From: an uncultured Chthonomonas sp.
GTDB lineage: Bacteria > Armatimonadota > Chthonomonadetes > Chthonomonadales > Chthonomonadaceae
Reading direction: 5' to 3'
Length of the DNA stretch: 64,000 nucleotides
NCBI GenBank assembly: GCA_903859705.1
Contig: CAIONQ010000163.1
Coordinates: 186,001-250,000, forward strand
Positions 28,628 to 36,850 of this stretch are shown one piece after another. Both the position numbers and the translations under genes were made by a program. The notes under the pieces were generated by a model that saw nothing but the letters and a program-made list of their open reading frames with translations, was not told the DNA's origin and did not search any database. Each line of letters begins with the position of its first letter. Position 1 is the first letter of the stretch.

Positions 28628-29950
28628 ATGCAATTTAAACAACTCTTCAAACACGTATTCACGATAGCTCTTTTTTGTATCTCCTTCGTTCCAGGTTTTG
28701 CTCAGGTGCCAGGCACGAACCCTCCGCCAATACCCGGCGCCGCAGCTCCAACCTATGCTCCGGTAAAACTAGATGGTAGAACGCTCTTCGAGTTGATGGG
28801 AACAAGCGGCCTATCGGCAGCCGAACGGGCAGACAAAGTAAACCGCAGACTACTGAGCCTTGTCTCGCGTGATGAACCGCTCCCACTCTTCAGCAGGCGG
28901 GATATCGCCACGCACAGCGATGAAACAACGATACTGATAGATGGCGATACCATTCTGGCTGTTACCGATGCGGATGCCCAGGATGCACTCACAACCAGGG
29001 ATGATCTTGCCCTGCTGTGGGGCCAGAAGATGGTCTCCACCGTTAACGACGAATATACCGTTCACGCCAACTTTATTTCAGGCGCTGGCATACTCATCCG
29101 TAACTCAATTTCAGATTTTGAGGTATCCACCATTAAGTGGCTGCCAAAGCTGGCCGGTGCATTGGTTATACTGGCAGTTTTCTCGCTCATAGGCAGATTA
29201 AACCTGCGCGCCATCATGCCTCTTATCGAACGCGCACACTTTGATAGTAACCGCAGGCACCTGGTAAGGACCGTTGTTTATCATGGCACCTGGGGCATCG
29301 GGCTGCTGGCAGCGCTTTCCACGCTTGGGTTGAATAGCGCCAGCCTTGCCGCAACCATCGGCATATCTGGCATCGTGTTGGGTTTCGGGTTTAAGGATAT
29401 CCTATCGCATCTGTTCGCCGGCTTCATGCTGCTTCTTGGCAGTCAGTTTCATGTGGGCGATCAGATTGTTGTGAAGGAGTTTGAAGGCACCGTTGAACGG
29501 ATTGAACTGCGTGCACTCTATCTGAGAACTTACGATAATAGGCTCGTGATTATCCCAAATGGGGATGTGTTTACCTCAGCCGTTATATCCAATACCGATA
29601 GCGCATTTAGAAGGCGAGAGTTCATTGTAAGAATTAGCTACCAGGATAACCTTGAAAGGGCACTTTCAATCGCTCTCGAAGCTATAGGCACAGTGGATGG
29701 TGTTGCCGAAGTACCCACACCGGATATCCTTGTAGATGAGCTCGCCCTCACCACCGTCAACCTCAAGGTCCGCTTCTACACCCACTCGCAACGTGCTGAT
29801 TATTTACGAGTTGGCAGCCAGTGCATGGCAAAAGTTAAAGAGGCGTTTGAATCAAACAATATGTGGATGCCTTCAGATATCCAATCGTTAAGTATCGAAA
29901 ATCTCGATAAACTAGTTCAACCCCGAACCATCACGCACCAGGGTTCGTGA
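28628..29950 (+). CDS. MscS-family small-conductance mechanosensitive channel
   Basis: The 440-residue product has a signal-peptide-like N-terminus (about 5-24), an exported region to about 175, and membrane helices at about 180-260. The MscS core follows: the pore-lining helix with Gly/Ala spacing (ATIGISGIVLGFGFKD), then the beta domain with VGDQIVVKEFEGTVERI and LVIIPNGDVFTSAV, and a cytoplasmic alpha/beta cage domain. Such channels release solutes on membrane tension. The ATG at 28628 gives the best signal peptide. It lies 65 bp after the dehydrogenase gene on the same strand, so it may belong to a membrane-lipid stress operon. Confidence 0.92.
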   Translation: MQFKQLFKHVFTIALFCISFVPGFAQVPGTNPPPIPGAAAPTYAPVKLDGRTLFELMGTSGLSAAERADKVNRRLLSLVSRDEPLPLFSRRDIATHSDETTILIDGDTILAVTDADAQDALTTRDDLALLWGQKMVSTVNDEYTVHANFISGAGILIRNSISDFEVSTIKWLPKLAGALVILAVFSLIGRLNLRAIMPLIERAHFDSNRRHLVRTVVYHGTWGIGLLAALSTLGLNSASLAATIGISGIVLGFGFKDILSHLFAGFMLLLGSQFHVGDQIVVKEFEGTVERIELRALYLRTYDNRLVIIPNGDVFTSAVISNTDSAFRRREFIVRISYQDNLERALSIALEAIGTVDGVAEVPTPDILVDELALTTVNLKVRFYTHSQRADYLRVGSQCMAKVKEAFESNNMWMPSDIQSLSIENLDKLVQPRTITHQGS

Positions 29951-29974
29951 TATAAGCTGCAGCGCGGCAGCCAA

Positions 29975-31912
29975 TCAAAGGTCGTGAATCACCCTCGGTG
30001 GGAAGGCAGCCCGCAAGGCATTCAGCACCGCGAGCACGTCTATCACTTCCTGAATAATAGCGCCGCTCACCGGGGTCAAGTGCCCCGTGGCGGCAAAACC
30101 CATTCCAATTATGCTGAGCCCCATGCCACCTACCGCGCTCTGCAGCGCAATCCCGCGCATCTGCCGGCTGATATGCATAAACTCATCCACCTTCTTAAGC
30201 GAGTTATCCATAATCACCACGCCCGCTGCCTCGGCCGTTACATCGCTATTTTGCCCTATTGCCATGCCCACAGTGGCTGCCATCATGGCAGGGGCATCGT
30301 TTATGCCATCGCCAACATAAAGTGTTTTGGCAAGTGCCGTCTCTTTACGAACAATGGCAAGCTTCTCTTCCGGGCTCTTCTGTGCATAAATCTCGGTGAT
30401 GCCTACCTGATCGGCAAGATAGTGCACCTCAGATTCTCTGTCACCAGAAACAAGCATCACACGTTCAAAGTGATGCTTTGGCTCAAGGTGGCGTACAAAC
30501 GATCGGCTATCGGCACGTGGCGCATCTCTAAACCGGAGCGTTGCGGCGTAGTGCGCATCAATCACAACCATGCACTCAAGCCCGCCAGCAATGGGCGGCA
30601 TTAGGTCTACCTCAACTCCCTTTTGTGTTGTAAGCTTGGTGCGGCTGGTAACCTGCACAGCATGTTGGCCCACAGTACCGCATAGCCCCAGCCCCGGTGC
30701 CTCACTCACCTCTGTAACCTCTTGCAAAACCGCGCCTTCCGTCTTCGCCTCAGCAAGGATAGCCCGTGCCAGCGGGTGTTTAGAGTACCGCTCCAGGCTC
30801 GCTACAAGCATCAGTACTTCCTTCTGATTGAAGCCAGGGGCAACAAGTTGCTCCGTCAGCTTTGGCGCACCATATGTAAGCGTTCCCGTCTTATCAAATA
30901 TCGCGGTTCTGCATTCGGCAATCTGCTCCAGTACTATGGGGCTCTTGACAATAATGGCCCGGCGCGCACACAGGGATATCGAACCTATGATTGCAATGGG
31001 GATACCAAGAAGTAGCGGGCAGGGCGTTGCGATCACCAGAACAGCCAGAAACCGAACAGGTTCCCCGCTAAAGGCCCACGCCAGCGATGCCACTATCAGG
31101 GCCAACGGTGTGTAAAATGCTCCCAGTTGATCGCCTAAACGCCGAAGTTGTGGCCGTTGATTTTCAGATTCGCGCATTACTTCCATGATTTTTGAGTAGC
31201 GCGAATCAGCAGCAAGTTGGGTTGTACGAACCGTAAGAGCGGCCTCTCCGTTGATCGCTCCCGAAATAACGTTGGATCCAGTGGTTTTGCTAATCTGAAA
31301 CGGCTCGCCGGTTAGGTACGATTCGTCCATCGAGCCTCGCCCCTCAATTACCGTGCCATCCACCGGGCAGATATCATGTGGGTAGATCACAAGTGTATCT
31401 CCCACCACAACATCCTCCAGTTTTACATCTGAAATCTCCGCTTCACGTTTCCGGTGGGCTATTGAAGGCATCCTCTTCGCAAGTGCAGCCAGCACAGAGG
31501 AGGCGCTGCGCAACGCATAGCTCTCCAACGCTGCACCGCCTGAGAGCATCAGAACTATAATGGAACCCGCTGCATATTCGCCCAGCATAAGCGAAGTTAC
31601 AATGGCGATGCCGCCCAGCAGATCAGATCCAAAATCGCGCTTCATAACTTTTCGCAACAGGTCGTAAAGCAGTGGCGGGCCACCAATAGCAAGCTCCACA
31701 AACAACGGTATCTGAAATACCACTGCCGTTGTGTGAAACACAAATCGCAGCGTAACATAGGTCAACAGCGCAATTATCGAAAGTGCCGCAATAACTGTGG
31801 TCTTGCGTTGCCACACACCAGAAAGCGAGTTCCACGGCCTTTGTGGCTGCATCGCCTCATTCTTTTCGGACTTCAGCGCTTTTTCCAGTTTGTGCACCGG
31901 CGGATGCTCCAT
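29975..31912 (-). CDS. P1B-type metal-transporting ATPase with TPC motif
   Basis: About 645 residues hold the P-type ATPase set: actuator loop TGEP, phosphorylation site DKTGT, GDGIND hinge, and a nucleotide-domain SKHPLA motif. The metal-site helix reads TPCPLLLGIPIA, so the first residue of the usual CPC is Thr. TPC is described for the P1B-5 group, linked to Ni/Fe export, but the hemerythrin domain often fused to that group is absent. No N-terminal heavy-metal-associated domain is present. The start is uncertain: ATG 31912 or TTG 31969. It follows the exported rubrerythrin gene closely on the same strand, suggesting iron handling. Confidence 0.9.
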   Translation of the reverse strand: MEHPPVHKLEKALKSEKNEAMQPQRPWNSLSGVWQRKTTVIAALSIIALLTYVTLRFVFHTTAVVFQIPLFVELAIGGPPLLYDLLRKVMKRDFGSDLLGGIAIVTSLMLGEYAAGSIIVLMLSGGAALESYALRSASSVLAALAKRMPSIAHRKREAEISDVKLEDVVVGDTLVIYPHDICPVDGTVIEGRGSMDESYLTGEPFQISKTTGSNVISGAINGEAALTVRTTQLAADSRYSKIMEVMRESENQRPQLRRLGDQLGAFYTPLALIVASLAWAFSGEPVRFLAVLVIATPCPLLLGIPIAIIGSISLCARRAIIVKSPIVLEQIAECRTAIFDKTGTLTYGAPKLTEQLVAPGFNQKEVLMLVASLERYSKHPLARAILAEAKTEGAVLQEVTEVSEAPGLGLCGTVGQHAVQVTSRTKLTTQKGVEVDLMPPIAGGLECMVVIDAHYAATLRFRDAPRADSRSFVRHLEPKHHFERVMLVSGDRESEVHYLADQVGITEIYAQKSPEEKLAIVRKETALAKTLYVGDGINDAPAMMAATVGMAIGQNSDVTAEAAGVVIMDNSLKKVDEFMHISRQMRGIALQSAVGGMGLSIIGMGFAATGHLTPVSGAIIQEVIDVLAVLNALRAAFPPRVIHDL

Positions 31913-32013
31913 GTTTGTCTTTATGTTTTGCAACGCAATCCCACTTCCAGGCAATTCAGTTAAGTGCAATAGGCCTCATTTACGGCCAGAATATGCAATT
32001 GGTTGATTTAGAA

Positions 32014-32649
32014 CTACTTCACCAGATTGAATTGGGACTTAGGTGTTCCGCACACCGGGGATACTGCTGGCACATTGTGGGTTGTGTAGGTTGCTCCGCA
32101 TACCGGGCAAACGTAAAAGCCTTCTGGCGCGGGCTTTTTATTCAGATTTTTAAGCGCTGCTGTGTAAAGCACCGCATGCTGCCTCTCGGCAGAAAGTGCA
32201 AATGTCATCGCACGCTCGGCATCCGCCTGGCCCTCCGCCTTTGCCTGCTGTATCATAAGCGGATACATCGTATCCCGCTCATAGGATTCGCCTTTAAGCG
32301 CATCTGTCAGGTTGTGTTTTGTAGTGCCCGGGGTGCCAGTATACGTGCCTGCTTTAGGGTCGGTAACTCCCAGCAACGCCAACGCAAGCCGATGGTTCTG
32401 AGCGTGGGCCATCTCCGCCCTGCATACCGCCCGAAACAATTGAGCAACTTCTCTATAACCGGCATTGTCTGCGCTCAGCGCATAGGCCGCATACTTTGCG
32501 CGAGCCGATGTTTCGCCCGCGTAAGCAGCCCTCAGATTTACAATAGTTTTAGTAGGTGCATCCGGGCTGGCAGGTATTGCGAAAGCTCCAGGTGCGATAA
32601 GCGCAGTTCCAACCAACACAAAAGTGGATGCCAGTGCTTTGAATTTCAT
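32014..32649 (-). CDS. Exported rubrerythrin-like diiron protein with rubredoxin-like tail
   Basis: The 211-residue product has a signal peptide (about 1-24, ending PGAFA). It is followed by a ferritin-like diiron domain with Glu in AYAGETSARAKYAAYA, EMAHAQNH, KGESYERD and AERQHAVLY. The C-terminal rubredoxin-like domain has YVCPVCGATY but a degenerate second half, SPVCG, so only three of four iron-ligand cysteines remain. Rubrerythrins reduce hydrogen peroxide; most are cytoplasmic, so export is unusual. The start has AGGAG 6 nt upstream. The metal ATPase gene follows, and the leader contains an attenuator-like hairpin. Confidence 0.9.
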   Translation of the reverse strand: MKFKALASTFVLVGTALIAPGAFAIPASPDAPTKTIVNLRAAYAGETSARAKYAAYALSADNAGYREVAQLFRAVCRAEMAHAQNHRLALALLGVTDPKAGTYTGTPGTTKHNLTDALKGESYERDTMYPLMIQQAKAEGQADAERAMTFALSAERQHAVLYTAALKNLNKKPAPEGFYVCPVCGATYTTHNVPAVSPVCGTPKSQFNLVK

Positions 32650-32703
32650 GTGTTTCTCCTTGCGAAAGTGCTCTCGCCACCCACACCGCATTGCAGGCAA
32701 ACC

Positions 32704-32815
32704 AAAAAGCCATGTGGAACCTGACAGATGTCAGTCCCACACGGCTATGGTCCCGCAGCTCGAGGGCCAGGCCCTGGTGCACCTGTAATAGATGCTGCCT
32801 GATCTGAAAGGCGAA
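32704..32815 (-). promoter_or_regulatory. Structured leader with attenuator-like terminator ahead of rubrerythrin/ATPase operon
   Basis: Between any upstream promoter and the rubrerythrin start lies an 18-bp RNA hairpin (32708-32746). Two of its pairs are G-U only when transcribed from the - strand, it has one bulge, and a run of five T follows (32704-32708). No - strand gene precedes it, so it is not an ordinary gene terminator. Upstream bases 32747-32815 contain further GC-rich inverted segments. A CCACAC on the - strand at 32829-32834 could pair with the GTGTGG of the hairpin's left arm as an antiterminator. A metal-sensing riboswitch or attenuator is inferred. Confidence 0.55.
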
Positions 32816-32874
32816 ATGTGCGGCGTAAGTGTGGCTACTGTAAAGCGTGTATGGGCAAAGACGCAGCATCAAAG

Positions 32875-32906
32875 AAAAAGGTTGCATCCATATCGCCTAT
32901 GCAACC
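32875..32906 (-). terminator. Second terminator-like hairpin in the leader region
   Basis: An 8-bp stem (GGTTGCAT/ATGCAACC) has an 11-nt loop and TTTTTC follows on the - strand. It lies about 130 nt before the attenuator-like hairpin, again with no - strand gene upstream. It could end a small RNA or be a first checkpoint. Confidence 0.45.
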
Positions 32907-33017
32907 GCAACACAATGCTTCGTCTACCGGAAGAGAGCCAGCACCCAATCACCTTTGCTGCAAAGTAGTTTCCCAGGGCCATCGGTATCAACTCCCAGGT
33001 AACCTCACAACAAACAC

Positions 33018-33377
33018 ATGCCATCATCCAAAAACACGCAACACAAAACACGTAACCCTATCGATCTTCAGCGGCAAGATAAACGGAGACTCTGCCTAAC
33101 TATTGCGGGGTTTGTCATCCCCATTGCAACCTGGATAGTATTCTCAGTCACACTTGGAGACGACCTTGAGATGATGCAGGGAGCAGCCGTAACACGCCTC
33201 GTCCTCCTTTTCGGAATTCTCTTCCAAACAGAGATTGCTTGTCTTATCGGGGCGTGCAGGTTTCCAAATACAAAAATGGCACGTTTCACTGGCATACTCT
33301 CAGCAGCGCTACTGCTGCTTGCAGGGCTATTTGCTAATTACATATATCACAACGTACATCGGGATTTCCCCGGATAA
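33018..33377 (+). CDS. Small membrane protein, function unknown
   Basis: The 119-residue product has a basic N-terminus (about 1-25) and three hydrophobic segments (about 28-46, 60-80 and 88-108), typical of a small integral membrane protein. Start ATG 33018 has only weak ribosome-binding sequence. It is divergent from the rubrerythrin/ATPase operon. No family is recognised. Coding bias looks like the neighbours. Confidence 0.6.
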   Translation: MPSSKNTQHKTRNPIDLQRQDKRRLCLTIAGFVIPIATWIVFSVTLGDDLEMMQGAAVTRLVLLFGILFQTEIACLIGACRFPNTKMARFTGILSAALLLLAGLFANYIYHNVHRDFPG

Positions 33378-33668
33378 GCCAACAGCAATAATATATTGAT
33401 AAATAACGGCTTTCAGTTCTTATACTTCCAACCAGTCACAAGGCGTGCATAGGGATACTTGTGCTACTCAGTTGCCATATGGCAGGGCTAACCTTGCAAA
33501 AAACAGATTAATATCGCAGCCCACGGGTGGCTTTCTGTAAACACGCCCGCTTTGTTCATAAACTGGGTATGATGTGGAGTAGGTATTGAGTTCACTCAGG
33601 TTGCATGCATTGGCTCATTGGGAGCATAGCACGCGTTTTTTAGGGCGCGTGGTTAAGAGGCAGTTGGT
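33378..33668 (+). other. Intergenic region, no gene seen
   Basis: The stretch is A/T-richer than its surroundings. A small 6-bp hairpin lies near 33630-33652 (CACGCG and CGCGTG arms). No convincing promoter, gene or RNA was recognised; the promoter of the KaiC-like operon should be here. Confidence 0.4.
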
Positions 33669-34121
33669 ATGGGGGCTACTAGTACAAAAGATCTGGCAAC
33701 AATGCTGCTCTCAGCCAAACTCCGCCGCTTGATCGCTGGCCGGGACTCACCGGATGCAGCCCTGGTCTTGGAGACGACACAAACCGCCTGGTTAGAATTC
33801 CGACTAAGCCTTGAAACCATGGTGGGGCGGGAAGGCTGCCGCATTGTATTTTCCCGGGCTTTGGCGCTCTCCAAGAAAGATATTGCCTGGCTTTCGGCAC
33901 TCACCGTTAACGCGGATGGGCTGTTGGCATGGTCCTCAGAAGCCACAAAGATTACCAACACAGAAGCCCTGGAGGGTTGCGTGGCGCTTTTTGAGCAGTT
34001 GATATCACTGCTGAACACGTTCATTGGCAGTTCGCTCACACTGCGCATCATTGATGGAGTTTGGCCTGGTCTGCGTGTGGAAGAGCTGGCAGCAGCCACG
34101 GCGAAGGAGATTGCGGAATGA
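33669..34121 (+). CDS. Small helical protein encoded with a KaiC-like ATPase
   Basis: I do not recognise the family. The 150-residue product is soluble, mostly helical, with Leu/Ala-rich segments and a conserved-looking Trp in VWPGLRVEEL near the C-terminus. Its stop overlaps the ATG of the KaiC-like gene by 4 bp (ATGA), which shows translational coupling. An adaptor or regulator of that ATPase is the natural guess, but nothing resembling KaiB was seen. It is probably the first gene of a three-gene operon. Confidence 0.78.
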   Translation: MGATSTKDLATMLLSAKLRRLIAGRDSPDAALVLETTQTAWLEFRLSLETMVGREGCRIVFSRALALSKKDIAWLSALTVNADGLLAWSSEATKITNTEALEGCVALFEQLISLLNTFIGSSLTLRIIDGVWPGLRVEELAAATAKEIAE

Positions 34122-35596
34122 GTGAACAGGATAAGGTGAAGATCACTCGACTCCTAACGGGCGTGCCCGGGCTGGATTCTGCACTGGGCGGTGGTCTGCC
34201 CGAGTACTCGTTCAATATCATTGGCGGCGCTCCGGGATCAGGCAAAACAACCCTGGCACACCAGTTTATGTTTGCCAACGCCACCAGAGAACGCCCCGCG
34301 ATATACTTCACGGTACTGGGCGAGCCAGCCCTCAAGATGCTGCGCTATCAACAACAGTTCGCATTCTTTGATTCCGATCAGGTCAACGATTCAATTCGCT
34401 TCGTCAACCTGAGCCAGGTTGTACTGGATCATGACCTGGATGCCGTGCTGGCCGAAATTGTAAGGTTAGTAGAAACAACCAATCCTGCCATTGTAATCGT
34501 CGATTCATTTCGATCAGTTGTTCGTAAAGCGCAATCTGGCCCGAACTCTGAGTTTGAGCTGCAGAGCTTTGTCCAGAGGCTGGCGCTTAACCTCACAAGC
34601 TGGCAGGCTACCACCTTCCTTGCAGGTGAGTATACGGAAGTAGACATGCGAGACAACCCTGTCTTCACCGTTGCAGATGGCCTGATATGGCTCTCTCAAA
34701 GTGTAGAAAGAAATTCGGTTGTCCGCAAACTACAGGTCGTAAAGCTGCGCGGTCAGGCTCCAATGCCGGGTCTACATACATTTCGAATTACAGATGCTGG
34801 ACTGCAGGTGTTTCCTCGTACTTTTGGCCTCTCGGCAAGAGATCCTCATCCCGTTTCTGGGCTCCGACTTTCAACGGGAGTCCCAACGCTGGATGAGATG
34901 CTGGGCGGTGGTATCCCCGCCGGCGATTCCATTCTCGTGTCCGGGCCGTCTGGGGCCGGCAAGTCCGTTCTGGCAACTCAGTTCATTGCAGATGGGCTCA
35001 AGCGTGGAGAACCAGGCGTTATCGCAGTATTTGAAGAGCGCCCGCAGGAGTACATCAACCGCAGCGACAAATTCGGGCTGTGCCTGAATGCCGAAGAAAG
35101 ACAGGCTGACTTAAGAGTTATCTACCTTCGGCCCCTGGATCTTTCGGTGGATGAAACCCTGCACGAGATTCTGGCCGCTGTTGGCGAAACAGGCGCTAAA
35201 CGCGTTGTTATCGACTCACTTTCGGGTTTTGAGATGGCCCTGGCACCCGCATTCCGCGATGATTTCCGAGAGTCTCTTTACCGTATGATTGGTGCCCTTA
35301 CCGGCCGGGGTGTTACCGTTCTCAGCACGATGGAGATCGTTGAGGCCTTTACAGATATGCGCTTTAGCCCGCATGCCATATCGTTCTTAACAGATGACAT
35401 TATTCGCGTACGCTATGTAGAAATAGATGGGCAGCTACGCAAAATTCTTACCGTTGTTAAGATGAGGGGAGGAGACCACAGCAAGGACATTCGAGAGTAT
35501 GACATTACTTCCGACGGCCTGGTGCTTGGCGAAAGGCTAGTTGGGTATGAGGGGCTGACCACCGGTATTCCCAGCAAATTTGTGCCGGGTACGTAG
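34118..35596 (+). CDS. KaiC-like double RecA-domain ATPase
   Basis: The 492-residue product has two RecA-like domains of the RAD55/KaiC superfamily. Each begins with a LxTGVPxLDxxLGGG(L/I)P signature. Walker A motifs are GAPGSGKT (about residue 38) and GPSGAGKS (about residue 276). Walker B strands are IVIVDSF and RVVIDSL. The second domain has the paired catalytic-type Glu-Glu (FEERPQEY), whereas the first has a single Glu (VLGEPA). The length is close to cyanobacterial KaiC (about 520). The start has AAGGAG 8 nt upstream. Neither kaiA nor kaiB is present, and a histidine kinase gene follows, so signalling rather than a clock is likely. Confidence 0.92.
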   Translation: MSEQDKVKITRLLTGVPGLDSALGGGLPEYSFNIIGGAPGSGKTTLAHQFMFANATRERPAIYFTVLGEPALKMLRYQQQFAFFDSDQVNDSIRFVNLSQVVLDHDLDAVLAEIVRLVETTNPAIVIVDSFRSVVRKAQSGPNSEFELQSFVQRLALNLTSWQATTFLAGEYTEVDMRDNPVFTVADGLIWLSQSVERNSVVRKLQVVKLRGQAPMPGLHTFRITDAGLQVFPRTFGLSARDPHPVSGLRLSTGVPTLDEMLGGGIPAGDSILVSGPSGAGKSVLATQFIADGLKRGEPGVIAVFEERPQEYINRSDKFGLCLNAEERQADLRVIYLRPLDLSVDETLHEILAAVGETGAKRVVIDSLSGFEMALAPAFRDDFRESLYRMIGALTGRGVTVLSTMEIVEAFTDMRFSPHAISFLTDDIIRVRYVEIDGQLRKILTVVKMRGGDHSKDIREYDITSDGLVLGERLVGYEGLTTGIPSKFVPGT

Positions 35597-35637
35597 TGTC
35601 GATATGAACAACTCGCGAAAGTGGGCTAAGGGTTGTA

Positions 35638-36798
35638 GTGGTGAATAACGCAAACGAGATTAATTTTGTTGAAGTCTGCGGATTGGAACACTCACCACTC
35701 GCGATAGCCATTACTGTAGGCGAAAACCACGTCATACATTGCGCTAACGATGCTTTCGGACGTCTCTGCCAATGCCCACCTAGAGAACTTGTGCGACAGC
35801 CTTTCCATAAGGCAATCCACGGCAACTCTCAATTGAGTGCCGCTTTAGATCGTGTTTATGTCTCCGGAAATCCCGAAACCCTGCTCAACCATGAGCATTT
35901 AACAACTAGCCAGGGCCTTGAATACTGGTCATTTGTCATCTGGTCTGTTAACAGTAATACGGAAGAGCCACCACACCTTATGGTTCAGGTTACCAACACC
36001 ACCGAGGCAATGGCCCTACAAGCGCAGGCCGAAGCCGCCCGAGCCCATGTTCGGGATATCAACGAAGCGCTTTTGAAATCTATCCTTAAACAGCAGGAGC
36101 TTGCCGAGGAAGCGGCGGAAGCAGCGCGGATCCGCGCAGAAGACCAGGCTCGAATTGCACGGCAAGCTCAACTTGTCGCCATTGCAGATGAGCGGCGCCA
36201 ACTCGCATGTGAAATTCACGATACAATGGCGCAGTCCTTCACCGGCATCCTAATACAGGTGCGCGTAGTTAAACGAATTGCCAGCCTGGAGCCAGCGTTG
36301 GCCGCCAATCTCGTTGATCTCGTAGAGGCACTTGCTCAAGAAGGTCTCTCAGAAGCAAGAATGTCTATTGCTGCGCTCCAACCAGATGCAGCACAATTCC
36401 GGGATGTAGTAGCGGCGCTTCATGCAACCGTAGAACGCAGCCAGTCTCGCACGCAGGTGCAAATTCAGTTAGAAACGGCAGATGCGCCTGAGTCTATCCC
36501 CCCGCATATTGGAATGTACTTACTGCGGATAGCCAGTGAAGCACTCGCCAATACCATTCAACATGCAAGTGCAAATACTATACGAATTGAGTTGGCCCAG
36601 GTAAACGACCGATTAGAACTGCGCATAAAAGACGATGGATGTGGCTTTGATATCGAGGACAACACCAACTCTGGATTTGGCCTTACAAGTATAAAACATC
36701 GCGCAGAGCGCCTGGGTGGCAAACTGGTGGTAACAACCGCGCCCGGGCACGGCACAGAAATAGCCGTTTCAATCCCGATACCGCGTTCAAAATTCTAA
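35638..36798 (+). CDS. PAS-domain sensor histidine kinase (NarL-type partner class)
   Basis: The 386-residue soluble protein has an N-terminal PAS domain (about 12-115), a coiled-coil Ala/Glu-rich linker (about 120-180), and a HisKA_3 helix with ERRQLACEIHDTMAQSF (phospho-His in EIHDT). The C-terminal HATPase domain has an N box around SEALANTIQHA, DDGCGFD and GFGLTSIKHRAERLGG. This class phosphorylates LuxR-type response regulators, but none is encoded in the window. Start is GTG. The gene lies 41 bp after the KaiC-like gene, so it may be its signalling output or input, as SasA is for KaiC; that analogy is inference. Confidence 0.9.
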   Translation: MVNNANEINFVEVCGLEHSPLAIAITVGENHVIHCANDAFGRLCQCPPRELVRQPFHKAIHGNSQLSAALDRVYVSGNPETLLNHEHLTTSQGLEYWSFVIWSVNSNTEEPPHLMVQVTNTTEAMALQAQAEAARAHVRDINEALLKSILKQQELAEEAAEAARIRAEDQARIARQAQLVAIADERRQLACEIHDTMAQSFTGILIQVRVVKRIASLEPALAANLVDLVEALAQEGLSEARMSIAALQPDAAQFRDVVAALHATVERSQSRTQVQIQLETADAPESIPPHIGMYLLRIASEALANTIQHASANTIRIELAQVNDRLELRIKDDGCGFDIEDNTNSGFGLTSIKHRAERLGGKLVVTTAPGHGTEIAVSIPIPRSKF

Positions 36799-36850
36799 TA
36801 TCTTCGTCCAAGTTAATGCTATGTGCACGGCCTCACATCATATATCTACC

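Noticed and set aside
34118-35596. Calling the KaiC-like gene a circadian clock component.
   Set aside because: kaiA and kaiB are absent and such double-RecA ATPases are widespread in non-clock bacteria.
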